DNA from: Skeletonema tropicum
Lineage: Eukaryota > Bacillariophyta > Thalassiosirophyceae > Thalassiosirales > Thalassiosiraceae
DNA length: 64,000 nt
Assembly: GCA_037178625.1 (NCBI GenBank)
Contig: CM074134.1
Span: forward strand, 2,604,001-2,668,000
Reading direction: 5' to 3'
The notes below the pieces were generated by a model. It made no database searches. It had not been told where the DNA came from and saw only the letters and a list, made by a program, of their open reading frames with translations. Made by a program: the position numbers and the translations under genes. Below are positions 20,323 through 30,971 of this stretch, piece by piece; the stretch's first letter is position 1, and each line of letters starts with the position of its first letter.

Positions 20323-22971
20323 CTACCGAAAACCCTGCGCAGCATTGGCACGTGCAGCATTGACGAGATTCACTGAGTGTTCATCCGAAACCCTCTTCTC
20401 AAGTTCAGAGAGGATGGAGTTCAAGTTTGCCATACGTTGAGCTTGTCCACCGTCGTCACCAGGAGGGACAGTAAGAGCGGACACGCTATCACTACCAGAA
20501 CGCCGGGAGGCAACAAGGGCAGCAAAGTGTTCCTTGTTCCTGACCACCAAAGGATGACTAGGGTTCACATCAAACATATTGAATCCGGACTTGTCAGCGC
20601 TCCATTTGTCGTGGTACTTGGTTGAGTGATCCTTGACGTAGCACTGACAATGCTTACAATAGGCCATGCAGAAACCGTCGACCATCTTCTGTTGGGGCTG
20701 AGTAGCAGCGGCACGTTCGGGGATCTCGACCCCAAATTCACCCCTCTTCGCCAGCTCGATATTACGATCGATACGTTCCTGATTGAGCGTCTTCTTGCAT
20801 TTCTTTACCGAACAACCAGGCTGCTCACAATTATAGCAAGGCCTTGAACGCCTATTTCCACCACCGCGGGGAGGTCCACCACCACCAGGTACACCACTCC
20901 TAGGTACACCGCTCCTTCTACCAGACAAATTATTGAAACGATTGTCCTGAGTAGCAGGGACATCAGCAAACCGCTTTCCACCTGCTGTCTGATCGGCATA
21001 AGCATCCATAATTGTGTCCACGATAGCAACAGATTTGTCGTAGATGGACTGCTGAGACTGATTAAGAGCATCGTAAATTTTCAAACTAAGGCGAGCTTCA
21101 TCAGCTTCAACGCAGTTCTTCTCAGCGATTTTGCTAAGGAATTTATTTCTGCTCAAGCTGGCTCCTTTCCATAAGTTATTTGGGGTGTCCTGCTCAAGCC
21201 TGCCTGCGCCATAAAGAAGACTAAGTGCATTCTTCAACTGTTTACCACCGATAAAGAGATTTCCATTTACCAGAGCAGGGCCTTTAGTAGACCACAACTT
21301 GATGAACTGAACAAGGGACGTAGAAACTCCAGGAGTCTGCCGAAGTACGGTGTGCAGGAGAAGCCACAAATAAGTAAGACCACCTTTCTTGGAAGCGGGC
21401 AGCTCTTTGAATTCCTTGTCGATGAGTTGCTTGAGCGAGCTGGTACAGGAATTGTAGAGAAACCGATACATCAAGTTACTGCTCTGATTGTCAGCAGCAC
21501 AGACGAAGACTGAGGTGTTAATAAGTGCTTGCGTAACACACACATCCTCAAACCGAAGCCATTGCCACTCCCACAGAAGATTTTGCGATTTCTGTAGGTC
21601 CAGAATCTCACTAATTGGTTTGGACAGATCTGGGTCGCTTGATTTGGAGGGGCTGATGTCCAGAATCTCTAGCATATCGTACTTAGTGAAGTGCGTGAAG
21701 GTTTGGGCGATCAGGTCGAAGTATTTGGTGGCAGAGACCTGCACGTGAACATTCTTAACGTTGTCACCAGCTTCTGACTTGTCGGACAAGAGCGAATCCT
21801 TACTGCTAACACCGAACTTGTCGTCCAACCCACCACGGATTTTCTCCAGAATCTTCAGTTGGTCGTAGTTCGTGACATCAAGCTTGAGACGTTCTTCTTT
21901 AGATATGACAACCTCGACGTCAGTGGCACTTGGACCGGGAGCACTCCTCACAGGGGTATCATAAAATATAGCACTTCTTTCTCCTTCTGGAGGGTTCACT
22001 GGGACTGGAACCGGAGCTGGCGCAGCAGTTACATTTGTATCACTGTGCGAAGCAGCAGAAGGGCCAACGGGTACAGAACCAGACGGGATAGTATGTCCAG
22101 CGGTAGATACCGGTAGGCAAGTACCAACAAAACCCGCAGAGGTAGAGCTCGATGTAACAGGCACAGCCACAGGTCCTGAAGATAAGACTGGAGGCACATA
22201 AGTCGATGGTGGTCCACCAAAACCTGGAAGGGTAGCCGTCGAAGCGAAAGAGGTGGGATCATAGTGTATGACCGAAGGATAGGAACACGGCTGAACCACA
22301 TCATTGTAGCTACTTGCCACAGGAACAGCCACAGAGGTACCATGTCCTCCGCCAGACACAGAAACACCATCTCCTCCTCCAGACACAGGGGAACCATCCA
22401 CAGCAGCAGCCGGGGAAACTTCAGAAACACCAGAGGCAGAGCCATCCAACAATGAGAGCCTGAGATCAGCAATCTTAACCACGGCCTTATCACGCGCATC
22501 TTTAGTCATCGGAGTATTATTGATTTCCAACTCGACCTTGTCGAGTAGAGCAGCAAGACCCGCCGCAGCCGCACCATCATCGAAAGTAGTGGGCGCAGCA
22601 GAGGTCGAGTGACTACCGAAGGCAACAGGGGACAGAATGTCTCTGAGGTCTCCGAGATGTCTAGCCTCTAGGCTAGACGGGCTGCTGGCAACAACACCAG
22701 CAGGGGCTTCATTGAGCCACGAGGGGTTACTGGCTTCGTCGCCAGTAGGGCCAGCAATACTGCCAGCAGAGCTTCCGGGAGGATTACCATCTCGAAGCCA
22801 CAACAGATCACCGTACCAATCTCGAGAAGCCTGAACAGACAAGGGCACTTGAGTACGAGGAGGGGCGGTGGTCTCCTCACTGCGAGGAGTTACGGACTCC
22901 ACACTTGAGACATCACTCACGATAGTTGTCGCCAACGGAGGGTCTAAGGGAGTCATAAAAGGCGACTGCAT
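20323..22971 (-). CDS. gag: copia gag protein
   Basis: 882 residues from ATG 22971. The first ~330 residues are Ser/Thr/Pro/Val-rich and low in complexity; the central part is helical capsid-like. Near residues 712-725 is a zinc knuckle, CYNCEQPGCSVKKC, in which the usual His of CCHC is Cys. A second Cys/His cluster (CxxxCxxCxC...HxxxxH) follows ~35 residues later. The frame stops two codons after a GGGTTTT heptamer, and pol continues in the -1 frame. Role: nucleocapsid/capsid of the retrotransposon particle. Confidence 0.93.
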   Translation of the reverse strand: MQSPFMTPLDPPLATTIVSDVSSVESVTPRSEETTAPPRTQVPLSVQASRDWYGDLLWLRDGNPPGSSAGSIAGPTGDEASNPSWLNEAPAGVVASSPSSLEARHLGDLRDILSPVAFGSHSTSAAPTTFDDGAAAAGLAALLDKVELEINNTPMTKDARDKAVVKIADLRLSLLDGSASGVSEVSPAAAVDGSPVSGGGDGVSVSGGGHGTSVAVPVASSYNDVVQPCSYPSVIHYDPTSFASTATLPGFGGPPSTYVPPVLSSGPVAVPVTSSSTSAGFVGTCLPVSTAGHTIPSGSVPVGPSAASHSDTNVTAAPAPVPVPVNPPEGERSAIFYDTPVRSAPGPSATDVEVVISKEERLKLDVTNYDQLKILEKIRGGLDDKFGVSSKDSLLSDKSEAGDNVKNVHVQVSATKYFDLIAQTFTHFTKYDMLEILDISPSKSSDPDLSKPISEILDLQKSQNLLWEWQWLRFEDVCVTQALINTSVFVCAADNQSSNLMYRFLYNSCTSSLKQLIDKEFKELPASKKGGLTYLWLLLHTVLRQTPGVSTSLVQFIKLWSTKGPALVNGNLFIGGKQLKNALSLLYGAGRLEQDTPNNLWKGASLSRNKFLSKIAEKNCVEADEARLSLKIYDALNQSQQSIYDKSVAIVDTIMDAYADQTAGGKRFADVPATQDNRFNNLSGRRSGVPRSGVPGGGGPPRGGGNRRSRPCYNCEQPGCSVKKCKKTLNQERIDRNIELAKRGEFGVEIPERAAATQPQQKMVDGFCMAYCKHCQCYVKDHSTKYHDKWSADKSGFNMFDVNPSHPLVVRNKEHFAALVASRRSGSDSVSALTVPPGDDGGQAQRMANLNSILSELEKRVSDEHSVNLVNAARANAAQGFR
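20329..20335 (-). promoter_or_regulatory. -1 ribosomal frameshift slippery site joining gag and pol
   Basis: In gag phase the minus strand reads G-GGT-TTT, a perfect X-XXY-YYZ heptamer, followed by CGG and the gag stop TAG (20323-20325). The pol frame is exactly the -1 frame and is open through the heptamer into the 1,691-codon ORF. The first pol codons after slippage are TCG GTA GGG TGG. Placement directly before the gag stop is what a programmed frameshift requires. I have not established a downstream pseudoknot. Confidence 0.75.
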
Positions 22972-23322
22972 TGTTAACGGTGCAGAGGCGAATCTACTTA
23001 CTTATATGCTTTTGACACAAAGGAATCTAGCGGGTGGCTTTTGACGCAATGGAATCTAGCCGGCACAACTGAACTTGACGATGATGAATCCTTCAGGGGC
23101 CAATGTACTCCGAACGAGGTGTAGCTAGCACGCAAACTTCGGAGGAATGTTCAAAACTTAACTGGGTGAAAACTTAGGGTGACTACCAACGAAGGAGGCG
23201 GGTGATCAAGCCGACCAAACAACGGAGAGAAGTCGATGGAGGGTGTTGCTGTTGCCGTTGAGGCAACAAAGAACTTTAAAACGAGGAAAGACCGCTACGC
23301 AGAGAAACGTTGGGTCATGACC

Positions 23323-23719
23323 TGTTATAGTTCACTTAGTTGATGAGGGAGACGTTAGCGTATCCGTCGATGGAGGTGTCTGAGTGGTTGTAGAACTCAA
23401 ACACCAATAGATAAAAGGAGATGTAGGGCGTTGAATCAATTCGATTGGACTGTAGACTTCTGTTTTACTTGATGGATTATTTTCTATTATATAATGCTCT
23501 TCATGAGGATGCTCTGCCAAGCAAAGCTTCACGAGAGCCTTGACACCTGGGAAGACCCGGATGTCAATCCTAAGATTAGATGTGTCAGATGACTGATTCT
23601 GACATCCTAACATCATTCACAAGCGGTATTCCTTGACGTGGAACTACCTAAACTAAACCTAAACTAAAGTTCTTTTCCATACAATTGGGGATTGCCATCT
23701 AAGACGGCTATCCATCACA
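23323..23719 (-). repeat. 5' LTR of the copia element
   Basis: Partner of the LTR at 14813-15209. It should carry the promoter of the element, which is transcribed from right to left in this window. Its outer edge abuts TSD GGCCC at 23720-23724, inside a GGCCCCGG-rich sequence. Confidence 0.95.
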
Positions 23720-24002
23720 GGCCCCGGCCCCGGCGGCGCCGATTCAAACCGAACCGGATTCTCAGGCCCGCGATACTCCACATCGAAGAAGTAGTATATA
23801 GACACTGCTTAGGCTGTGATTTTGTTTGCTCGAACTCGAACTGCGAACTGCGAACTGCGAACTGGTCTGTCGGCATCAAATTTCGAGATAACGGCATCTT
23901 GTAGCTGAGAGTCCATGTGAAAAGGTACTTCCATGTGGAACTTGTGAGTTCGCAGTTCGAGTTCGAAGAAAAAAAATTCTCGAACTCGAGGAGATTCGGG
24001 GG

Positions 24003-24210
24003 AGGAACCGACAATCTGAGCGTCGGTTAAAAATGTAGGTACGCTAGTTGTTCGCCGTGATAAAGGTACTAGTAAGTTGGCCCCACTTTTTGATGACCTT
24101 TTAAAAAATTCAGTCACGAGAGATCAATCTCAAAGCACGACGAACGCCGTACAAATTTTTTTACCACGACTCAAAAAAGGTGGGTCCGCGACACTCAGAT
24201 TGTCGGTTCC
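24003..24210. mobile_element. nested inverted-repeat unit (small MITE-like) inside the TIR element
   Basis: Arms GGAACCGACAATCTGAG... at 24003-24025 and its complement at 24188-24210 match over ~22 bp with about two mismatches, enclosing ~160 bp. I could not define a target duplication with confidence. Confidence 0.55.
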
Positions 24211-24218
24211 AGCATGAA

Positions 24219-24950
24219 GATAACGGGATGTCCGACGTTTTTTTGTCCGATGTTTGTCAGTCGTTTTCTATTTTCACACTTCCCCGCTTCTCTGCAGCAG
24301 CGCAGACTTCTGTCTTTTGTAAGATCCTGTCGCTGTGACATAAATACACGCGTCTTTCGCTGGTGAATGCCGTTTCAAATCCACCTCGCACCACCAACCA
24401 CCAACCACCAACCGTCATTTTTTTAAAAAACAGCGATAGACAATGGTGATTTCCGCCCTGCTTCCCACTACTTACTACAACCTCTAATGCAACATTCATG
24501 CCTCGATAAGTGCCCGAAGTCCTACTCAATCCCACATGCGATTGAGCGCAAAAGATCGGTCGAAAATAGGTAAGATGATGCGAAAATAATACAGTTTTCT
24601 CTTTTATGTCGCTTCTATATAATGTACACAACATAATGTACCCATTCTCTTTTAATGACAGTTATTTAGCATCTACCACTCCCGAAAACCATCACTATCC
24701 CTCGCTATAACGGAAGGATTGATAAGTTGATTGCTGCCGCCACGAATTCAGTGCTTCCTGCGGAGAAAGTGTCATTCTCTCGCTCAATAACGAACTAAAG
24801 AATGTTTGTGGTAGATCGAGTGGCGCATTCGTGTCACAGCGATGCGCTTCTTGTGAGCGATGTTGGAAGACCTAGAGAGAAGCGGGGAAGTGTGAAAATA
24901 GAAAACGACTGACAAAAATCGGACAAAAAAACGTCGGACATCCCGTTATC
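24219..24950. mobile_element. nested MITE with 75-bp inverted arms
   Basis: Arms 24219-24293 and 24876-24950 are inverted copies with about one mismatch, starting GATAACGGGATGTCCGACG. The 582-bp centre has a 125-codon minus-strand frame (24257-24634) that is mostly arm-derived and shows no domain. It sits directly beside the 24003-24210 unit, both inside the 1.7-kb element. Confidence 0.7.
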
Positions 24951-25135
24951 TCGAACTCGAGGCCCAGTTCGAGCCCGAATCCTCACCCACAGGGCTTTGC
25001 ACCCGAAAGATTTTATCTCAAGTTCCAAATTCAAAAAGCTCCTTTCGAGCGTTGGCGAAATGAGTCACCAAAATTTTTCTCTAAGTACCCAACAATTTCG
25101 CTAAAATTGGTAGGAATTAGTACCATGGTCGCTAA

Positions 25136-25262
25136 AACAAATACCCATACCCAATACCCGATACCCGAGTATTTTGACTCGGGTTTCGGGTATATACCCG
25201 ATACCCATACCCGATGCCCCTTTTCCAGGGATACCCATACCCGTACCCGTACCCGACGGGAT
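25136..25262. repeat. ACCCGT/ACCCAT hexamer-like tandem array
   Basis: An array of TACCCG and TACCCAT units with an internal hairpin (CCGAGTATTTTGACTCGG). The Gly/Tyr/Val-rich frames across it are simple-repeat products. Confidence 0.8.
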
Positions 25263-25907
25263 TTTCCCCTCGGGTGCAAAACCCTGCTCACCCATCTCGA
25301 ACTCCGAACTCGACATGTACATATTCCTATGTGCCCTACGTGAGTGCCGGTTTGGGGTCAGTTCGAGAGCCCCTACCATATTTTAATTAAAGGGCTTTTT
25401 CTTGTTTCTCGAAAAATCATGCGTTGAATACGGTACTAAATAACAAGAAAGCCGGTAAAGCCAATTTTCAGTTCGCAGTTCGAGTTCGAGCAAACAAAAT
25501 CACAGCCTTAGAAAGTGATACAAAATGTGAGTAATATGTTCGTGTATCAATGACGTCTCTGAATGCATTTATTCTTCAGATCTAACATTCTTTTATTGTA
25601 CTAATTTATTTCACAGAGCACAACATTTTCATATCATTCATTAATTCACTCCTACTGAGACACCTTTTGTCCTTGCCATGAGCATCACGAGACATTCCAC
25701 CCATTGTATCTTTTCTTGTCTCCTTGAGCAGGGTCTAGTGGTTCATTACACTTTGTGATGATAGTATAAGCACATTAGCACTGCGCTCGCATGCTCAGGA
25801 GCGATGTGCTACAGACTCGTAGCTGATAAGAGAAGTTCAACTTTGTTATGCTTAAAACTTACGAACTACTCTACATAACAAACGTAACCTACAGGACACA
25901 AACTAAT

Positions 25908-27607
25908 TTATTTATTTCTCCCTAGAGCTGCAAGTGTAATATTGTCATCATCGTCATCATCATCATCCTTCTCATCTTCCCTACCGAAAACATGTGTATC
26001 TTCATTATTCTCACTATGTTGTTGAGATTTTTCTTGTGTCTTCTTGACTTTCCTTCGTTTCTTTCTTTTATTGGCGAGATTAATATCATCAGACTTAGTC
26101 TCGATTCTTCTTCAAGGAATCTGGTGCAATAGGTACTGATGCACCTGATTTGGCTACTTGCTTCTTTGCATTCTGTGCTCTGCCCGTACTTCTTGCCATC
26201 ATCAAGCTGTTCTGATATATCTGTTGCAATTGCGGCATCACCATTCTGTGCCCTTCCATATTTTCCTTTGCCAATTCAACTATCTGTTTACAAACAAACT
26301 TCGAGGTAGGTACCAAGTATCTCTTCAACACTGTCGTCATCAACGTTAATACTATCTGCAGTCGAATCAGTTGGGCACTCTGGTGGATTCGTAGTCTGGT
26401 GGATTCGTAGCTGGACGAGTCAGGAATGCTGGTAGAGCGGCAGCACCCAGACCGTCAATTTTCATCAGAGCTACAAGGTTTTTATACACTATTTCAGACC
26501 ATCCTCCATTCGATCAATCCATCTTTCCAATTCACCTTTGTCAGTAACTGCATTGTGTGTAGAGAGTGATCTCATTTCCTGAAATGTATCAGAAAGTTCT
26601 TGTTGCTCAAGAACACTATATAATACCTACTTCTTCAACTGGTCGACTTCTTGATTGATAGCTTTGCGGCCTTTTTCTTTCCATTTGTCGCTGTTGTGCC
26701 AAGTGTCCTCCAGATGAAACTGATGATGCATTTTAGCTACCTCAGGCCATGCAGTACCACCATCAGTACAACACGTGGCTCCAGCTACATCAAGTTCTAG
26801 CACCTTCATCATAGCATCTACTGAATCAATCTCCTCCTCCGGAACCTGGAACATTCCACAAGGTGCTGAGTGCCCAAAACAATCTATCACTGCAGGCGGA
26901 CCTGTCTTGAAGCTGTAAGAAGTGGCATTGTGTGTTGTGTCCACGAAGACTGCATCTTTAGCGTACGCCCTTGCATTCAGCACCTCCAGTGGGTACTGTG
27001 CGTGCCAACCAATGAGTTTGCCAGTTGTTTGGTGTGTTTCGACGTCAAACTTTCCACTGACACCGTACTTGTCGCATTGTTCCCTTAATTTCATTCCTTC
27101 AGCACAAAAAATGACCAATGAGTCAGTCTCACTGGCTCCCCAAGCCTTGTCACATCGCTGTTTCGTCAAAATGCTCCGGCAGCTTGTTTTGTGACTGGTT
27201 ATTATTTGGTTGGCATCCATCACATAAAATTTTCTTTGTGCACAGGTGTCACAATTCAATTGAAGATTCCACCCTTTTCCCAGGCCACAGAAGGACGAGT
27301 TGTCAGCGTGCCAGGAGTGTGGGTGTAGGACTGCGCTGCTGTGGTAGGATAGGTACCATAGTTGTGCTTCGACCGCATCATCTTGTGCTTGCTCAACACA
27401 CACGTCGGAAGTCGGAAACCTTGCCGATCCGACGCACAGCCAACGTGGCGTGGGCGCGGAGACCTGACCCAACCCACAGCCAACGCACGTTCGTTCGTCA
27501 AAAAGATCATTTGATAATGATGACACTTGATGCAGTCTGTTGTTGGTTGTGGAGTTGCGAAAAGGCCTACTTTTATGTGCGTGAAGACCCGGAAAAATGA
27601 GCGACAC
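25908..27607 (-). pseudogene. decayed Mutator-like (MULE) transposase
   Basis: The longest open piece (27607-26627, 326 codons, no ATG at its head) carries a MULE core: VDTTHNATSYSFKTG, then VIDCFGHSAPCGMF, EEEIDS and TDGGTAWPEVA with a later HH-FHLEDTWH-type segment. This is the D...D...E/H order of MULE transposases. After a stop, homologous-looking coding resumes in other frames (VLEQQELSDTFQEM at about 26,600; 26343-26095; and an Asp-rich C-terminus ending at stop 25908). Several frame changes and stops make it a pseudogene. An alternative is a domesticated FAR1-like gene, but the breaks argue against it. Confidence 0.7.
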
Positions 27608-27903
27608 TAAAGCTTGAGTGCGGCAAGGTTGTCAAAAGTTTTCAACGTACGAAAGATCGTATTAGGATACCAGTTCCAATGGTTTCGACTTTGTTCTCGA
27701 AGACTATCTAGAGAGAGTGCGATTTAATTTGCTTGTCTTTTTTGTCTTCGTGTTCGCTGAAGAGACACATGGTTGTCTTTTGTCTTCTGAATTGACAGAC
27801 AAAAGACATATTTTTACTGTCAGAACCAGGCACGCTCTCTACCTCTAGCGCTCTCCAATTCCACAAGTCCATACAGAATCTACACAACATAATAACCTAC
27901 ACC

Positions 27904-28537
27904 ATGCAAAAGTCAAGCCAACAATTTGAAGCTCAATCGGCGACTCTTCCAAGCCAGCCATCGACAACTACTGAAGGGTTGCCACGTCAATCCTGGACTT
28001 CTGTAATGGACATCGACAGCGAGCTTGATATTAGCCGTGCTCTTCGTCCATGTGACCCACCTTCTCTTCTGAGTACGTCTCGTTCTTCTTTTCCACGTCG
28101 ATCGTCAAAATCAGTTTCATTTTCATCCAAATCAAATCTCCTAGTATTACAGAGTCTAGATGATTATGATCGAAAGCAAGGAAGCTACACAGCAGCAGAC
28201 GAAGCCAAATTCAAGAAAGAAGCCAGGGACGAAGTCATTGCCTTCCTTCAATTAAAGTATGCTTCCGGGACTTCACTAGCAACACCATCGCGACATGTGC
28301 TTAGTTGGTATAGAGCAGTACCTGTTATGTCCAAACCCTGAACGCCAACGAGCTCGAACACGTGCATTAGTGAGGCATGCTGTGCTGAGTGAGCAAGCCC
28401 GTTCACAGGGATGCGATGGTGATACGTCAGCACGCATCGCAGAAGTATCCAGGCAGTACTCTGAACAATCAGTTTCGCAAGCCAAATTGATTGGTGATTT
28501 CCAATTCATTCAGTGTAAAGAAAACGATCAGCAATAA
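27904..28537 (+). pseudogene. frameshifted member of a diatom-type low-complexity family
   Basis: The first frame (ATG 27904, open to 28341) has a Ser-rich N-terminus, SKSVSFSS..., then DDYDRKQGSYTAADEAKFKKEA. The expected second half (CLVGIEQYLL, ERQRARTRALVRHAVLSEQARSQG, ARIAEVSRQYSEQSVSQA) is in the +1 frame and runs to 28537. The switch must lie between 28,280 and 28,341, and no sensible intron restores it, so a one-base indel (or a sequence error) is likely. The layout SVxF - DDYxxxR - CxxGIE - AVLxEQxxQ - IAxVSxxYS is one I associate with large uncharacterised families in diatoms. The homologue at 29288-29978 faces it. Confidence 0.6.
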
Positions 28538-29287
28538 CAAGTATGTTAGCCAATGCACAGTCTTCGTCGTTGTAAATGTATATGGAGTAGATAACAGTAA
28601 AATAAAGCCGTACTTAACGTATTCTCAACAGGTCAAGAAGGCACAGAGGTGTTTTTTGTTCCTATTACATAAGTATGCAAAACTAAATTTTCGTTTTCAC
28701 TTGAAGCCTCTTGGTTGGTGATCTTCCAAGGCTGGGTTCAAGTTAACTCTTATGACCTATGCTTGGCGAATCAGGTGGTAGGTGGGAAGCAGCTTACAAT
28801 AACATACGGCACGCACAGACTGGCACTTTGACGATCTGACAATATCAAACGAATATCCAGCGTGGGTGATTGCCTCATTGCATTCATCGAAATCATGTTA
28901 TCCTATAGAATCATCTCTTTCCTCTTTCACGGAGGGAAAAATAGCGAAAGGGATGCCTCTACATTTCTTCGGTGGGGCTCAAATCTAATCTTCATTTCGG
29001 AATCAATTCCTCAACTGTGTACGATAACGATAGACCTTAGGACAAGATATTGCAGCCTTTTTGTCGAACCTTGTCTCGAGAGGATTGAGAGCATTTTGGG
29101 ATGTAGTGCTAGCACCACCGTTGCTGCCAGAGACAGAGAGAAGGAGAAGTATGATCCCGGATCAGCAGCAAGACCCATGATTGTCTAAACTTAAATCTGA
29201 TGTTTTGCGATGTACAATTACAATATTTCTATTTAAGCAGCTGTTCAAGTCGCAATGTCTGCATCAAACAAAGACCTACAAAGAATT
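28538..29287. other. intergenic between the two convergent family members
   Basis: A 108-codon plus-strand frame (28862-29188) ends in a charged EKEKYD stretch but has no recognisable domain and I do not call it. Nothing else is apparent. Confidence 0.4.
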
Positions 29288-29978
29288 TCAGCTGGCATCT
29301 TTCTCGTGATACGCAGCAAGCCTAATGGCCCTTTCCTTCGTGGCACGTGAGCCCTTCATCGATCTCATGGCAATAAGCCCGTGATTGATATCATTACGAA
29401 GTTTCTGGCGAGCTTGTTCCTCGAGTACTCCCTGAATCACTTGCTGTTTCACCCGATTCTAAGTATGTGCAAGGTCAAGGGCAAGGGCAAAGACGAAGAG
29501 AATTGAACATTAGCTTCACACAACACAAGAAATCGAGCGCATGTGCACTCATTAGTCTCTGTTCTGTACTTACTAGAGTTTTATGGACTGATTCTGAAGA
29601 CACAAGGTTTTCAATGCCATGGACGCAAATGACACCATTCCTGCCAAGTACTTCTAATAGAAAGTCATGCTGATTGGCCCGCCCTTGTATGTTCCGTAGA
29701 ATCAAAATCAGCTGTCGATACGCCACTACGCTTCGAACAGTACCGTTGCGCATGGATCGCACTTTTTTGTCAGTGTACCAGTGGGCATCAGCATCTGAAG
29801 AGTATTCAGCTCCATTCTTATTGCAAATGGTATTCTGATCAAGGTCGAACCTTACCGATCGCCTCGATTGGGCAGTGGCAGTGGAAGAGGAAGGATGCTT
29901 TGCGTTTTCTGACATGTTTTGTTTTATGTAGGAGTATGGTGTTTGTTTCAAGGTCTCAAGGTCCAGAGCAAGGTCCAT
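29288..29978 (-). CDS. intact member of the same diatom-type family (one intron)
   Basis: Exon 1 runs from ATG 29978 (or 29915) to 29574; an intron with GTAAGT...CTTAG ends spans 29459-29573 (115 bp); exon 2 runs 29458-29288 with stop TGA. The spliced product has RRSVRFDLD near its start, DADAHWYTDKKVRS, VCVHGIENLV and then, after the splice, VKQQVIQGVLEEQARQ and an Ala/Arg-rich helical end. The order matches the convergent, broken relative at 27904-28537. Function unknown; no signal peptide or enzyme motif seen. Confidence 0.65.
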
Positions 29979-30059
29979 TGAAGTACTCGTTTTAAGTCGC
30001 GCAAGTAAGGCCCTATGCAAGTTCGGATAAGTAATACCGGTTCCCTTGGACCTGCCCCG

Positions 30060-30603
30060 AAATAAGCCCCCGGGGGTTTAATATGTATTTGGCTAGTCTT
30101 CCCTAGAGGGGGATCTAACTTTCGGATTAGTCACAAACTAATTCCCCAAATTTTTTGCAAGCTGATTTTGGAGGGGGGGTAGTTGGGCAGGTCCCGGAAA
30201 GTGAGCCATCGGCCCAGCATCGGCCAGTCTGACTTTGCAAGTTGGGCCGGATACACAGAAGTCGCGGAAGAGAAGCGTGACGCAAACTCCGAGCTGGTAT
30301 TGTACAAGGAGGCCGGGGATGTCCAACTGGCACACCTGGAGTGGGGAGTAATCCCCTCTCCCCCACCCCTGCGGTGGCAGAGGTTGAGTGAGGACTCTCA
30401 CTCTCACCTGTCGAGAGGCAGTTGAGAGTAGGAGGGAGGAGGAACATACCATCACCTAGCACAGGTGACAAGAGGAGTGCGGACTTGCCACTGAACTAGA
30501 GATACCTAGACTGCACTCCTCTTATTACCTAAAATGGGCAAGTTCAGATCCAGCTTGCCCAGTAAACAGCTCCTGAATACCATCCTAAACTAATCACTTA
30601 TTT
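30060..30603 (+). repeat. dispersed repeat with a 3' end shared with a retroposed tail at 50.3 kb
   Basis: The last 29 bp (30575-30603) recur in inverted orientation at 50308-50336 next to a long T run with a target duplication. This suggests that the segment ending here is the 3' part of a transcribed, retroposed family (SINE- or LINE-like). The upstream ~500 bp has no ORF with a domain. The 5' limit is a guess. Confidence 0.4.
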
Positions 30604-30971
30604 CTCTTAACAAAGAACAAGTTCATGAGTACAATACATATAGTTTGGTCTTATCTTTGAAGTCGCGGGAAAAAGGTTAACCTTACGATACCAATCCGAA
30701 AGAACTCCACTTCCGAAAGAGCTTCTCTAAATAGCCAAATGTCTTCTTTCTTAAAATCTTAAAAGGGCCTTGCTTGCTTTGTTGCTTGACTCGATCAACC
30801 TACGGAGGAATTATTACCGAATTTGAGGCTGTACTAAATTGAAAATCAAACAAATTCAAAAACGATTGGGCTGGGCTGTGCAGTGCATGCCATGCTTCGA
30901 TATTTTTTCATAAATTTTATGTGATTCTGTGATTGGATTGGCTTGGTGTTGTGCTTAAATTCAAATCTACC

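Larger units (their letters stand above)
14813..23719 (-). mobile_element. Ty1/copia LTR retrotransposon, nearly intact, 8.9 kb
   Basis: Two 397-bp LTRs (14813-15209 and 23323-23719) begin TG and end CA in plus orientation and differ at one base that I can see (position 4). The flanking 5-bp target duplication is GGCCC (14808-14812 and 23720-23724). Between them on the minus strand are a 351-bp leader, gag and pol in copia order (protease, integrase, reverse transcriptase, RNase H). A purine-rich tract abuts the 3' LTR at 15210-15218. The segment GGTCATGACCC directly follows the 5' LTR at the primer-binding position; I cannot name the primer tRNA. The element is long for copia because gag and the N-terminus of pol are extended. 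Confidence 0.95.
23812..25507. mobile_element. non-autonomous TIR DNA transposon, 1.7 kb, TTA target duplication
   Basis: The 39-bp ends 23812-23850 and 25469-25507 are exact inverted repeats beginning GGCTGTGATTTTGTTTGC. They are flanked by TTA at 23809-23811 and 25508-25510. A 3-bp TWA duplication is typical of the PIF/Harbinger superfamily. No transposase frame is present. The interior contains further inverted-repeat units and a CGAACT/TCGAGTTCGAG-rich sequence. It lies about 90 bp from the copia element. Confidence 0.8.

Noticed and set aside
23301..23322. Primer-binding site assignment to a specific tRNA
   Set aside because: GGTCATGACCC abuts the 5' LTR and includes an anticodon-like CAT, but no tRNA sequence was available to confirm an internal-fragment primer.
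24257..24634. 125-codon ORF in the nested MITE
   Set aside because: Largely inverted-arm sequence, with no recognisable domain.
25107..25386. Gly/Tyr/Pro-rich overlapping ORFs on both strands
   Set aside because: Encoded by the ACCCGT/ACCCAT tandem array; a simple-repeat artefact.
28256..28304. A GT...AG pair that could be a 48-bp intron in the 27904 gene
   Set aside because: Its removal leaves the reading frame unchanged, so it does not reach the second half of the protein.
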